DNA of 64,000 nt, taken from positions 5,828,001 to 5,892,000 of the forward strand of contig CP074402.1 in the NCBI GenBank assembly GCA_018388625.1, in the 5' to 3' direction. Both the position numbers and the translations under genes were made by a program. The notes beneath the pieces are model-generated. The model worked only from the letters and a program-made list of their open reading frames with translations. It did no database searches and was not told where the DNA came from. Below are positions 35,028 to 44,362 of the stretch, in pieces (positions within the stretch are counted from its first letter, which is position 1; each line of letters opens with the position of its first letter). This DNA is from Nocardiopsis eucommiae. GTDB lineage: Bacteria; Actinomycetota; Actinomycetes; Streptosporangiales; Streptosporangiaceae.

Positions 35028-37223
35028 TCAGTCCGCGGGACGCAGGTCCAGACGCCGGAGGAGCTGGGCGTTGAGCGCCACGATGATCGTGGACAGGCTC
35101 ATCAGCACCGCACCCACCGCCGGGGCGAGCACGATGCCGACCGGGGCCAGCACCCCGGCGGCCAGCGGGACCGCCGCCACGTTGTACCCGGCGGCCCAGA
35201 CCAGGTTCTGGACCATCTTCCGGTACCCCGCCCGGGACAGCTTCCGGACCGACACCACACCGCGCGGGTCGTCGGAGGCCAACACCACTCCGGCGGACTC
35301 GATGGCCACGTCGGTCCCGGCGCCGATGGCGACACCCACGTCCGCCCGGGCCAGGGCGGGGGCGTCGTTCACCCCGTCACCGACCATGGCGACCCGGTGG
35401 CCCCGCTCCTGGAGGTCCCGGACCACCGCGTCCTTCTGGTCCGGCAGCACCTGCGCGAACACTTCGTCCAGGCCGAGCTCGGTGGCGACGGCGTCGGCGA
35501 CGTTGCGGGCGTCACCGGTCACCATCGCCACACGTACCCCCTGCTCCTGGAGCTGACGGACGGCCGAGGCGGACTCGGGGCGTACCTCGTCGGCCAAGGA
35601 GAGCGCCCCGACCACGGAGCCGTCCACCACCAGGTGCAGGACGGTGGCGCCCCGGTCGCGCCAGAACCCGGTGCGTTCGGCCAGGTCGTCGGGTTCCGTG
35701 ACGCCCAGGGACTCCAGGAGCGCGGGCCCGCCCACCTGGGCCTCGGCACCGTCCACGACCGCCCGGACGCCGTGTCCGGTCAGGGAACGGAAGTCCGTGG
35801 CCCCGGGCACCGGCCCCCGCTCCCGGGCGGCCCGGACGATCGCCCTGGCCAGCGGGTGCTCGGAGTCGGCCTCGACCGCCCCGGCCAGGGCCAGGACCCG
35901 TTCGTCGGTCCACCCGTCGACGGCGGCGGAGTCACCGACCGCCGGGGCGCCCCTGGTCAGGGTTCCGGTCTTGTCGAAGAGCACGGTGTCCACGAGCCGG
36001 GTGCGCTCCAGTGACAGCCGGTCCTTGACGAGGATGCCGTTGCGCGCCGACAGGGTCGTGGAGATCGCGATGACCAGCGGGATCGCCAGCCCCAGCGCGT
36101 GGGGGCAGGCGATGACCAGCACGGTGACGGTCCGTTCGACGGCCTGGCTGCCCTCCCCGAGGACCACTCCCCACACGGCCGCGGTGACCACGGCGGCGGC
36201 GAGGGCGAACCAGAACAGCAGCGCGGCCGCGCGGTCGGCCAGCGCCTGCGACCGCGACTTCGACTCCTGGGCCTCGCTGACCAGGCGTTGGATCCCCGCG
36301 AGGGTGGTGTCGTCACCGACCGCGTCCACCCTGACCCGCAGGGAGGAGTCGGTGGCGACCGTCCCGGCGACCACCCGGTCGTCCTCGGCACGGGTGACGG
36401 TACGGGACTCGCCGGTGATCATGGACTCGTCCACGGCGGCGGATCCCTGGACGACCGTGCCGTCGGCGGGGACCCGCCCACCGGAGCGGACCAGGACGGT
36501 GTCGCCGGTGCGGAGATCGGCGGCGGGGACCTCCTCGACCCCGCCGTCGGAGCCGACCCGTTCGGCGCGGTCCGGCAGCAGGGCGGCCAGGGCCTCCAAC
36601 GCCCCGGAGGCCTGCCCGAGGGCGCGCATCTCCAGCCAGTGGCCGAGGAGCATCACCACGACCAGCAGGACCAGCTCCCACCAGAAGTCGAGCTCCATGC
36701 CGACCACCCCGAAGGTGGAGAGCAGGCTCGCGACGAAGGCGACGGAGATCGCCATCGCGACCAGGGTCATCATCCCGGGCCTGCGTTCGCGCAGCTCACC
36801 GGGGACACCGGCGAGGAACGGCCAGCCGCCGTAGAGGAAGACCACGGTGCCCAGGAGTGGCGGCACCCAGGTGAGGGCCTGCGGGACGTCGTAGCCGAGC
36901 CACCCGGAGATCATGTGGCTGGTGAACACCACGGGCACGCTCAGGAGCAGGCTCCACCAGAACCGGGCGCGGAACATCGCGGCGTGGTCCCCGTGTCCGC
37001 CGTGACCACTGTGGCCCCCGTGGCCCCCGTGGCCCCCGTGACCGCTGTGGCCCCCGTGACCACCGTGGTCACCATGGTCCTTGGCGGCGCCGTGGTCCCC
37101 GTGACCGGTGTGATCCGCGTGGCTACCGTGACGCGCACGGTCCCCGTGGTCACGGTGCTCACCGTGGTCGGCGCGCCCCTCGTGCGCCCCGCCGTCGTCG
37201 TCGCCTTGCTGACCTGTCGTCAT
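35028..37223 (-). CDS. copper-translocating P-type ATPase, CPH type (CopB-like)
   Basis: A 731-residue P1B-type ATPase. The cytoplasmic N-terminus of about 80 residues is extremely His/Gly/Asp-rich (runs of GGHGGH), replacing the usual CxxC domains. Then come membrane helices, the actuator TGES, the transmembrane metal motif CPH (VIACPHALGLAIPL), phosphorylation site DKTGTLT, and hinge VGDGVNDAPAL. The CPH motif places it in the CopB group that exports copper ions. A CsoR-type operator lies 89 bp upstream, so induction by copper is expected. ATG 37223 precedes MTTGQQGDDDGG. Confidence 0.95.
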   Translation of the reverse strand: MTTGQQGDDDGGAHEGRADHGEHRDHGDRARHGSHADHTGHGDHGAAKDHGDHGGHGGHSGHGGHGGHGGHSGHGGHGDHAAMFRARFWWSLLLSVPVVFTSHMISGWLGYDVPQALTWVPPLLGTVVFLYGGWPFLAGVPGELRERRPGMMTLVAMAISVAFVASLLSTFGVVGMELDFWWELVLLVVVMLLGHWLEMRALGQASGALEALAALLPDRAERVGSDGGVEEVPAADLRTGDTVLVRSGGRVPADGTVVQGSAAVDESMITGESRTVTRAEDDRVVAGTVATDSSLRVRVDAVGDDTTLAGIQRLVSEAQESKSRSQALADRAAALLFWFALAAAVVTAAVWGVVLGEGSQAVERTVTVLVIACPHALGLAIPLVIAISTTLSARNGILVKDRLSLERTRLVDTVLFDKTGTLTRGAPAVGDSAAVDGWTDERVLALAGAVEADSEHPLARAIVRAARERGPVPGATDFRSLTGHGVRAVVDGAEAQVGGPALLESLGVTEPDDLAERTGFWRDRGATVLHLVVDGSVVGALSLADEVRPESASAVRQLQEQGVRVAMVTGDARNVADAVATELGLDEVFAQVLPDQKDAVVRDLQERGHRVAMVGDGVNDAPALARADVGVAIGAGTDVAIESAGVVLASDDPRGVVSVRKLSRAGYRKMVQNLVWAAGYNVAAVPLAAGVLAPVGIVLAPAVGAVLMSLSTIIVALNAQLLRRLDLRPAD

Positions 37224-37311
37224 GTCGACCCCTCTCCTGCTCCGACCCTGCACGCCCGGGGCCTCCGAACCACGGAGGTCCGCGTCGTACGCGCGTCTCG
37301 CACCAACGCAT

Positions 37312-37328
37312 ATACCCCTTGGGGGTAT
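37312..37328. promoter_or_regulatory. CsoR-type copper operator
   Basis: ATACCCC-TTG-GGGGTAT, a 17-bp palindrome with 7-bp perfect arms, matches the known CsoR/RcnR-family operator pattern (G/C tract flanked by AT). It sits in the promoter region of the copper ATPase. No csoR gene is in the window. Confidence 0.85.
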
Positions 37329-37410
37329 TCCGAAGCGGGTTCGAACACGAAGAACACCCGCCGAGCGTCTCGACGGGTGTTCCTGCCGGACCCCTGCGGG
37401 CCGGAGCGGG

Positions 37411-37702
37411 CTAGGCCGTGTTTTTGTGGATGCTTTCGCCGGTGGCTGGCGGAGCCGCCATCGATGCGAGCGGCCGTCCAGGCAATCTCTCGCAAGACGA
37501 GGAGCGACGGTGCCCCTACTGTGCGCTGCTACGCAAGCTCCGCAGCTTCGCACAGCGGGGGCCCGCCCGGGTTTGGCTGTCCGAGCTTCATCGGCGCAGC
37601 GAGAGGCAGCCTGGCAGTAACGCGAAGACACAGCGCCGAAGGCGTCCGTTGAGGGTGGTGGCGGGCGACGGGTGGGAGGAATGATCCAAAAACACGGCCT
37701 AG
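37411..37702. mobile_element. MITE-like element with terminal inverted repeats and CTAG duplication
   Basis: Inverted repeats GCCGTGTTTTTG (37415-37426) and CAAAAACACGGC (37687-37698) are perfect over 12 bp and are flanked on both sides by CTAG, a 4-bp target duplication. The 284-bp interior has no transposase fragment in any frame, so it is non-autonomous. The ends resemble those of IS5-family elements, and CTAG targets also fit, but the parent transposon is not in this window. The right CTAG provides the stop codon of the PAP2 gene. Confidence 0.8.
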
Positions 37703-38562
37703 GTGGCGGTCTCGGTCTCCCGGCCGTACCAGGGCCACCACTGCACGGTGTGGCCGTGCGGGATCATCCGGTCCAGGCGGATCGTGAGTCTGAGCGCGAA
37801 CCCGCCCGCGATCATCCCGGCCAGCAGGTCCGTGAACCAGTGGAAGTGCAGGTAGATCGAGACTGTCGACTGGAGGAGCGCGATGCCCACGATGCAGTAG
37901 GCCAACCGCCTGATGATGTGGGGGCGCGCCGCGCCGAACCGGATGATGAGGAACAGCACCAGGCCGTAGATGAGGATCGCGTTGGCCCCGTGCCCGGAGG
38001 GGAAGGCGACGTTGCCCGCCCCCGCGAAGAAGTCCGGGTCGTAGTACTTGGCGTGACCCCGGTTGAACAGCAGCTTCATCACGGAGACCAGGGACATCAT
38101 CCCGAAGACGCCGCCCGCCCCCAGGATGATCGGCCGCCAGCTGCGGTGCCAGTAGGCCAACTGGAGCGTGGTGACGCCCAGGACCGGCAGGGCCACGTAA
38201 CGCGAGGCCACGTTGTCCGGCCAGAAGATCAGCGGCTCGCGCAGCGTGTCCCAGTAGGGCCGGGGCAGCTCGTTGAGGAGGTTGTCGACCGGGTGCAGCG
38301 GCCCCGCGGCCAGCATCGTCATGACGATGAGCGCCACGAAGAGCATGATCGCGATGCGGTCGGAGGCCAGCCCCCACGCGATCTCGCTCACACTCGGCCA
38401 CCTGACCGCGCGCACGACGGGCGGCCCCGGCGCGAGCTCCTTGCTCGGCACCACGGGGATCGGGCCGCTGTAGGGTCCGGGTTCCGGCTTGCGCCGCTCC
38501 GGTTCGTGTGGCGTCGTGGACTGTCTGGACCGCGCGTGCCGGGTCCGCGAAGGTTGCGTCAT
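37699..38562 (-). CDS. PAP2-family phosphatase, membrane bound
   Basis: A 287-residue protein with a polar N-terminus of about 60 residues and at least five membrane helices. The three phosphatase motifs are present in divergent form: K..FNRGHAKYY, PSGHGAN and SIYLHFHWFTDLLAG (catalytic His). It resembles undecaprenyl- or phosphatidyl-phosphate phosphatases, but the substrate is not fixed by sequence. The stop codon TAG is part of the CTAG duplicated by the adjoining MITE-like element; the protein end (ETETAT) appears intact. Confidence 0.9.
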   Translation of the reverse strand: MTQPSRTRHARSRQSTTPHEPERRKPEPGPYSGPIPVVPSKELAPGPPVVRAVRWPSVSEIAWGLASDRIAIMLFVALIVMTMLAAGPLHPVDNLLNELPRPYWDTLREPLIFWPDNVASRYVALPVLGVTTLQLAYWHRSWRPIILGAGGVFGMMSLVSVMKLLFNRGHAKYYDPDFFAGAGNVAFPSGHGANAILIYGLVLFLIIRFGAARPHIIRRLAYCIVGIALLQSTVSIYLHFHWFTDLLAGMIAGGFALRLTIRLDRMIPHGHTVQWWPWYGRETETAT

Positions 38563-39193
38563 GTGCTCAGTGCTGTCTCACACGTCGTGGGCTCGCCTGT
38601 GGCACTGCTTGAGGCGTGGGGGACGGGCTAGCCGCGGTTGTTGGGACTGATCCTGACGTCCCCGGGGGCCGACACGGAGTGTGGGACGTACCGGGGGCTT
38701 ACCCCTCACACCCCGTTCGACGGTCGAACCTTCGGACTGGTTCACGGTGGTCGTGACCGGTCGCCGGGCAGGCTCGACGTCCAGGGAACGGAACTGGTCG
38801 ACAGTGGCGTCTGTGTGGGCGCTCGTTACCGCGATTGCTTCGGTCAGCGCAGGTCAGGGCGCTCTCGTCGGGCCATCACCGTGACGTGGGTAACTCTCCG
38901 TACGGCTTTGGGTGGATATTGCCAACACGCGAGCCTACCCGGACAGTCGCCCTCATTGGTGGTTTCCCGGGCCAAGTGTGACCCTTCCACCTCGGACTTT
39001 GCCGGAAGCCCACGTCGACGACCGGCGCGCTTCACCCGCACGCGACCGGTTCGTGAGGGTTCCGTTAGCACTTCGAGGCCGACCGTCCGGCGGACACGTG
39101 CGCGTGTGGCACCCTTCAAGGAGCTTGTCAGACGCTGGAGTGTGTCGGCACGTGTGCTGGTCGCGCACGGGTCGGAAGACGGAAGGGCCCTGG
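38563..39193. other. intergenic region, no gene seen
   Basis: This 630-bp gap lies between the divergent PAP2 and GntR genes. Stop-free frames cross it, but they show no recognisable protein and no clear ribosome sites. It includes locally lower-GC sequence around 38880-38990 that may hold a promoter for GntR. I see no RNA gene. Confidence 0.5.
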
Positions 39194-39871
39194 ATGGTCG
39201 ACCTCCCACAGTTGCCGGAGGACCCCTCGAAGCTGGCCCGTGAGCCGCTGAGGGAACAGATCCGGCAGGTACTGGTCGAGGGTCTGCTGTCCGGCCGCTG
39301 GCAGCCCGGAGAACGCATCGTGGAACGCAGGATCGCCACGGAGCTGAAGGTCAGCCAGGCGCCGGTCCGCGAGGCGCTCCGCGAGCTGGAGACGCTGCGC
39401 CTCATCGAGACCGTGCCGAACAAGGGGGCCCGGGTCAGGGCCTTCGGAGTCCAGGACATGGCGGAGATCTACCCCGTCCGCGCCGGTCTAGAGCTGGTCG
39501 CCGCACAGTTGGCCGCGCCGCGCCTCGCCGAGGACCCCTCCGTCCTGGAACGCGAGGTGGAGGCGCTCCAGCGCGCCACGGCCGAGGGGAACGTCACCGA
39601 GCAGATCCGGCACAGTGTGGAGTTCCACCGCGAGGTCGTGCGGGCGGCGGACAACAGCGTGCTGCTGCACACCTGGGAGTCCCTGGGGGTCGAGGTGTGG
39701 ACGGCGCTGTCGGTGCGCTGGCTCAACATGGAGCTGCACGCCAAGGCCGCCGACCACGCGCAGATCACACGGGCCTTCCGCGAGGGCGATCCCGCCGTGG
39801 GGCAGATGCTCAGCGACCACGTCATGAACTACGTCGAGGCGGCGCTCCGGACCCACGAGGGCAGTCGCTAG
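39194..39871 (+). CDS. GntR-family (FCD) regulator upstream of pyruvate dehydrogenase
   Basis: A 225-residue regulator with an N-terminal winged helix (GERIVERRIATELKVSQAPVREALRELETLRLIE) and a C-terminal FCD domain (EIYPVRAGLELVAAQLA..., VEFHREVVRAADN, DHVMNYVEAAL). FCD proteins sense carboxylates such as pyruvate, lactate or glucarate. It stands 500 bp before the pyruvate dehydrogenase operon in the same orientation, and a 17-bp palindrome lies in the promoter between them, so it probably regulates that operon. ATG 39194 follows GGAAGGG. Confidence 0.92.
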   Translation: MVDLPQLPEDPSKLAREPLREQIRQVLVEGLLSGRWQPGERIVERRIATELKVSQAPVREALRELETLRLIETVPNKGARVRAFGVQDMAEIYPVRAGLELVAAQLAAPRLAEDPSVLEREVEALQRATAEGNVTEQIRHSVEFHREVVRAADNSVLLHTWESLGVEVWTALSVRWLNMELHAKAADHAQITRAFREGDPAVGQMLSDHVMNYVEAALRTHEGSR

Positions 39872-39980
39872 GCCCCGGGAGGCGGGGCTTCCACGCCCCT
39901 CCCCTCCCTTCCCACCTGGGCGGCTCCTGCCGTCACCTGGTGGTTTGCACCGAACTCCGGGTTTCTGTCCTAAAGTTGTA

Positions 39981-40009
39981 TTGATCGATCATCGATCAGA
40001 CCGTAGAGT
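39981..40009 (+). promoter_or_regulatory. pyruvate dehydrogenase promoter with 17-bp operator
   Basis: A -35 TTGATC (39981-39986), 17-bp spacer and -10 TAGAGT (40004-40009). The perfect palindrome TGATCGATCATCGATCA (39982-39998) fills the -35 box and most of the spacer. Its binding protein is most likely the adjacent GntR regulator. The transcript would have a leader of about 355 nt. Confidence 0.75.
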
Positions 40010-40370
40010 GTGCGCGACGCACGTCACACCACACACGCGCGTGCCCCCTGGTGGCACGGGGTTGTTCATCCGGCCGGTGAACGAACTCGGCCGACCTCCC
40101 GGCGGATGCTTACCGCACCCCAGACCGGGAAGCAATGCCGTCAAGGGTCGCGGCGCGACAACTGCACACGTGACCCCGATTCGCTTCGCGTCCGCACCCG
40201 GGCCCCGCCAGGCCCGACCGGACGCGCCCCGCAACAGCCACAGTGTCGCCGCCGATGAGCCCGGCGGCGGCACGCGCCGGGACCACGCCTGACAGCGGGG
40301 TCCGGGCGGGCCGCGTCTCCGACCCACAGGACGGATGCGCGCGGCCTCCGCGCACGTAGAAAGGCACACC
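40010..40370 (+). other. long untranslated leader of pyruvate dehydrogenase operon
   Basis: If the promoter above is right, this 360-bp stretch is transcribed before the E1 alpha start. No ORF with a ribosome site stands out. Small hairpins occur (for example GTGCC/GGCAC around 40043-40059), but I recognise no riboswitch class. Confidence 0.45.
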
Positions 40371-41470
40371 ATGGCTGACACGGCCAAGCCGAAGGGCGGC
40401 ACCGCCCGGGCCTCCGCGTCCCGGCGCCGGACCCGGAAGGACTCCGGCATCGGCAACGAGAAGCCGGAGACCCTCCTCGACTACTACCGCCAGATGCTCT
40501 TCATCCGACGCTTCGAGGAGCGCACCGGACAGGCCTACACCCAGGCCCGCGTCGGCGGTTACTGCCACCTCAACCTCGGCGAGGAAGCCACCGTCGTCGG
40601 TCTGATGACCGCCCTCCAGGAGCGCGACTACCTGTTCACGAACTACCGTGACCACGGGTACGCGATCGGCAAGGGCATGGACCCCAAGCGGGTCATGGCC
40701 GAGCTCTACGGACGCGTCGACGGCGTGTCCAAGGGCTGGGGCGGCTCCATGCACATGTACGACACCGAGACCCGCATGCTCGGCGGCTACGGCATCGTCG
40801 GCGGCCAGCTCCCCTGGCCACCGGTGCGGCGCTCGCCGTCACCTACCGCGGCGGCGACGAGGTCGTCATGTGCCAGATGGGCGACGGCACCACCAACATC
40901 GGCGCCTGGCACGAGTCCCTCAACATCGCCAAGCTGTGGAACCTGCCGGTCGTCTTCGTGGTGATCAACAACTTCACCGGCATGGGCACCACCGTGGAGA
41001 TGTCCTCCGCCGAGCCCGAGCTCTACAAGCGCGGCGCCGCCTTCCGCATCGAGGGTGAGCGCGTCGACGGCCGTGACGTCCTGGCCGTCCGCGACACCGC
41101 CACCCGCCTGGTCGAGCGCGCCCGCGAGGAGCAGACCCCGTTCCTGCTGGAGGCCTGGAGCTACCGGCAGAAGGGCCACTCCGTCGTGGACCCGGCCAAG
41201 TACCGCACCGACGAGCAGCGCGAGTCGGCCCGGGCCGAGGAGAACGACCCGATCGTGATCTTCGACGCCCAGCTGGCCAAGGCCGGGATCCTCACCGACG
41301 ACCTGCGCGACGAGATCGCCGCCTCGGTCAAGGCCGAGGTCACCGAGGCCGCCGACTTCGCGGAGAACAGCCCGAAGCCGGACGTGTCCACGCTCTTCGA
41401 CTACACCTACGCCACCCCGGTGCCGAACGAGTCGCGGCGTATGCCCGCCGACCCGGTGTTCGCGGAATAG
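40371..41470 (+). CDS. pdhA: pyruvate dehydrogenase E1 component, alpha subunit (one apparent frameshift)
   Basis: The TPP-dependent subunit decarboxylates pyruvate. It has a basic, Ala/Lys-rich N-terminus (residues 1-25), then LLDYYRQMLFIRRFEER, NYRDHGYAIGKG, SKGWGGSMHMYD, and the TPP site GDGTTNIGAWHESLNIAKLWNLPVVF...NN, then RYRT-like KYRTDEQ loop. The frame slips at about 40813, where CCCC should be CCCCC (GGQLPLATGAALAVTYRGG). AGAAAGG precedes the ATG. The three genes E1 alpha, E1 beta and E2 are 12-15 bp apart; no E3 gene is in the window. Confidence 0.93.
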
Positions 41471-41485
41471 GAAGGAACCACTCAC

Positions 41486-42498
41486 ATGTCCGTGATCACC
41501 TATCGCCAGGCCCTGCGCGACACCCTGCGCGCCGAGATGGTGCGTGACGAGAACGTCCTCGTGATCGGCGAGGAGATCGGCGTCTTCGAGGGCTCCTACA
41601 AGATCACCGAGGGGCTCCTCAAGGAGTTCGGCCCCCGCCGGGTCAAGGACACCCCCATCGCCGAGGAGGGCTTCGTCGGCGCCGCCGTCGGCGCCGCCAT
41701 GCTGGGCCTGCGCCCGGTCGTGGAGCTCATGACGATCAACTTCTCGCTGATCGCCATCGACCAGATCATCAACCACGCCGCCAAGATCTACGGGATGTTC
41801 GGCGGCCAGACCAGCGTCCCGCTGGTCATCCGCACCCCGGCGGCGGCGGTCAGCAGCTCGGCGCGACGCACTCGCAGAACATCGAGCTGTTCTACTCCTT
41901 CATCCCCGGCCTCAAGGTGATGGCTCCCAGCACCCCGGCCGAGGCCTCCTCGATGCTGCGCGCCGCGATCCGCGACGACGACCCGGTCCTGTTCCTGGAG
42001 AACCTGGGCCTGTACAACTCCAAGGGTGAGGTACCCGAGGACTACGCGGAGCCGGAGAACGACAACGTCGCCACCATCGGCCGTGCCGCCGTGACCCGCG
42101 AGGGCAGCGACATCACGCTGATCGGCTACTCCCGGATGGCGATGGTCGCCACCCAGGTGGCCGAGAAGCTGGCCGAGGAGGACATCAGCGTCGAGGTCGT
42201 GAACCTGCGCAGCCTGCGTCCCCTCGACCGGCAGACCTTCGTGGACTCGGTCAAGAAGACCGGTGCCGCGGTGATCTGTGAGGACGACTGGCTCACCTAC
42301 GGCATCGGCGCGGAGATCGCCGCGTCGATCCAGGAGGGGGCCTTCGACTACCTGGACGCCCCCGTGCGCCGGGTGGCCATGGCCGAGGTCCCCATGCCGT
42401 ACGCCAAGCCGCTGGAGACCGCCGCCCTGCCGTCGGTCGAGTCGATCAGCACCGCGATCAAGGAAACCCTGAGCGCCGTCGGCAAACGGGTCGGGTAG
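41486..42498 (+). CDS. pdhB: pyruvate dehydrogenase E1 component, beta subunit (one apparent frameshift)
   Basis: The partner of E1 alpha. It begins MSVITYRQALRDTLRAEM, then GEEIGVFEGSYKITEGL and DTPIAEEGFVGAAVGAAMLGLRPVVE, which carries the conserved Glu of the active site. Near 41848 one G is missing; repaired, it reads [36 protein letters not shown]. About 338 residues. GAAGGAACC precedes the ATG. Confidence 0.93.
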
Positions 42499-42510
42499 AG
42501 GGAGTAGTCA

Positions 42511-43766
42511 ATGAGCGAGATCCACATGCCCCGCCTCTCCGACACCATGGAGGAGGGCGTCATCTCCACCTGGGTCAAGAAGGTGGGGGACAAGGTCGCC
42601 TCCGGTGACGTGCTGGTCGAGATCGAGACCGACAAGGCCGTCATGGAGTTCGAGGCCTACGAGGACGGTTTCCTCGTCAAGCAGAACTTCTCCGAGGGCG
42701 ACACCGTCCCCATCGGTGAGGTCATCGGTTTCATCGCGGACTCCCCGGACGCGGTGCCCGAGGAAGCGGCCGCGCCCGCCGCCCCGGCCACCGAGGCCCC
42801 CAAGGAGGAGCCGCAGGAGGAGGCCGCCGCCGCGCCCGCCCCCGTCGCCGACGAGCCCGCCGGCGAGCGCCCCCGGACCTCCCCCTGGCCCGCAGGCTGG
42901 CCAAGGAGTACGGCCTGGACATCACGAAGATCCAGGGCTCCGGCCCCAAGGGTCGGATCGTGCGCGCCGACATCGAGGCCGCCAAGGACGGGTCCGCCGC
43001 CCAGGCGACCCCGGCCGCCCCCGCGCCGAGCGCCCCGGCGCCCGCCGCCCAGGCCGCCCCGACCCAGGACGAGGTCCGGGGTTCCGAGGAGGTCAAGACC
43101 AGCAACGTGCGCAAGGTGATCGCGCGCCGTCTGACCGAGAGCAAGCAGACGGTCCCGCACTTCTACCTGCGCCGCTCGATCGACGCCGAGGCCCTCAAGG
43201 CCTTCCGGGGCCAGATCAACGAGCAGCTGTCCAGCACGGGCGTGAAGGTCAGCTTCAACGACCTGATCGTGAAGGCGTGCGCCACCGCGCTCAAGCTGCA
43301 CCCGGAGGTCAACACCTCCTGGATCAACGACACCCTGGTCCAGCACCACCGGACCAACGTCGGCGTGGCCGTCGCCGTGGACGCCGGGCTGGTCGTGCCG
43401 GTGCTGCACGACACCGACAAGGCGACCCTGTCCGAGATCTCCACGCGCACGCGTGAGCTCGCGGGCAAGGCCCGGGACAACAAGCTGAAGCCGCAGGAGA
43501 TGAGCGGCGGTACCTTCAGCGTGTCCAACCTGGGCATGTTCGGTATCGACAGCTTCTCCGCCGTGATCAACCCGCCGGAGGCCGCCATCCTCGCGGTCGG
43601 CGCCATGCGTCCGGAGGCCGTGGTCGTGGACGGTGAGGTGGCGGTGCGCAACCGCATCGCCCTGGAGCTGTCCGTGGACCACCGCGCGGTCGACGGTGCC
43701 GTGGGCGCCGCCTTCCTCAAGGAGCTCGCGGAGATCCTGGAAGAGCCCATGCGGATCATCCTGTAG
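42511..43766 (+). CDS. pdhC: dihydrolipoamide acetyltransferase E2 (one apparent frameshift)
   Basis: E2 transfers the acetyl group to CoA and forms the core of the complex. There is one lipoyl domain with lipoyl lysine in EIETDKAVMEF (residue about 42), an Ala/Pro/Glu linker, an E3/E1-binding domain (LARRLAKEYGLDITKIQGSGPKGRI), a second Ala/Pro linker and the catalytic domain ending in DHRAVDGAVGAAFL, with the HxxxD site. The slip near 42885 (CCCCC for CCCCCC) falls at the end of the first linker. About 418 residues. Confidence 0.93.
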
Positions 43767-43780
43767 CACCCCCGTACGCG

Positions 43781-43813
43781 ACGCCCCGGCCCGAGTCCCC
43801 GGCCGGGGCGTCC
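43781..43813 (+). terminator. hairpin after E2 gene
   Basis: GACGCCCCGGCC (43781-43792) pairs perfectly with GGCCGGGGCGTC (43802-43813) over a 9-nt loop, 15 bp past the stop. Confidence 0.8.
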
Positions 43814-43884
43814 GTCGTTCCCACGGCACGTCCGGGAACCCCTGGTCCCCGCGCCTCCGGGGGTGACGCGGTAGCGTCCGCTGC

Positions 43885-44271
43885 ATGGCTCACGTACTGC
43901 ACCTGACCGAACTCTCACGCTGGCGCGCCGACGGGGACGTCGAGGCCGACTCCCTGGGCACCGAGGGGTTCCTGCACGCCTCGCCCGACGAGGCCACCAT
44001 GCTGGCGGTGGCCAACGCCTTCTACTCCGATCCCGCGGAGGCGCTGGTCGTACTCGTGGTGAACACCGAGAAGGTGGACGCCGAGGTGCGGTGGGAGGCG
44101 GCGGCGCCCGTCCCGCCGCCCGGGGTCGACGCGGACGTGCTCTTCCCCCATGTGTACGGACCGATCCCCCGACCGGCGGTGACGGGACTGCGCCGTCTGG
44201 TCCGGAACCCGGCGGGGCGGTACACGGCGCTGGAGACGGTGATGGAGCCCGGCCCCTGTTTCCAGGGCTGA
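43885..44271 (+). CDS. DUF952 family protein
   Basis: A 128-residue protein matching DUF952: VLHLTELSRW at the start, GFLHASPDEATMLAVANAFY, then LVVLVVNTEKVDAEVRWE and FPHVYGPIPRPAVTGLRRL. Function unknown; the fold is small and probably cytoplasmic. A conserved FLHAS and H-Y-G set suggests a small-molecule or nucleotide-like site (inference). Confidence 0.9.
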   Translation: MAHVLHLTELSRWRADGDVEADSLGTEGFLHASPDEATMLAVANAFYSDPAEALVVLVVNTEKVDAEVRWEAAAPVPPPGVDADVLFPHVYGPIPRPAVTGLRRLVRNPAGRYTALETVMEPGPCFQG

Positions 44272-44299
44272 TCCCACGTCGACGCGTCGACATGGGAAC

Positions 44300-44320
44300 T
44301 TGTCCACAGGCTGTGGACAA
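44300..44320. promoter_or_regulatory. inverted pair of DnaA boxes
   Basis: TTGTCCACA (44300-44308) and its complement TGTGGACAA (44312-44320) are two copies of the actinobacterial DnaA box, facing each other 3 bp apart in the short gap between convergent genes. They could titrate DnaA or act as a local regulatory site; they do not form an origin on their own. Confidence 0.65.
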
Positions 44321-44326
44321 CGCGAA

Positions 44327-44350
44327 GGGCCCCGGGATCACCCGGGGCCC
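44327..44350. terminator. bidirectional hairpin between convergent genes
   Basis: GGGCCCCGGG (44327-44336) pairs with CCCGGGGCCC (44341-44350) over a 4-nt loop, between DUF952 and the PLDc_N gene, so it can end both transcripts. Confidence 0.75.
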
Positions 44351-44362
44351 CTCGTCGTGCGG

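Noticed and set aside
44300-44320. A replication origin
   Set aside because: Only two DnaA boxes, no AT-rich unwinding region and no dnaA or dnaN gene nearby.
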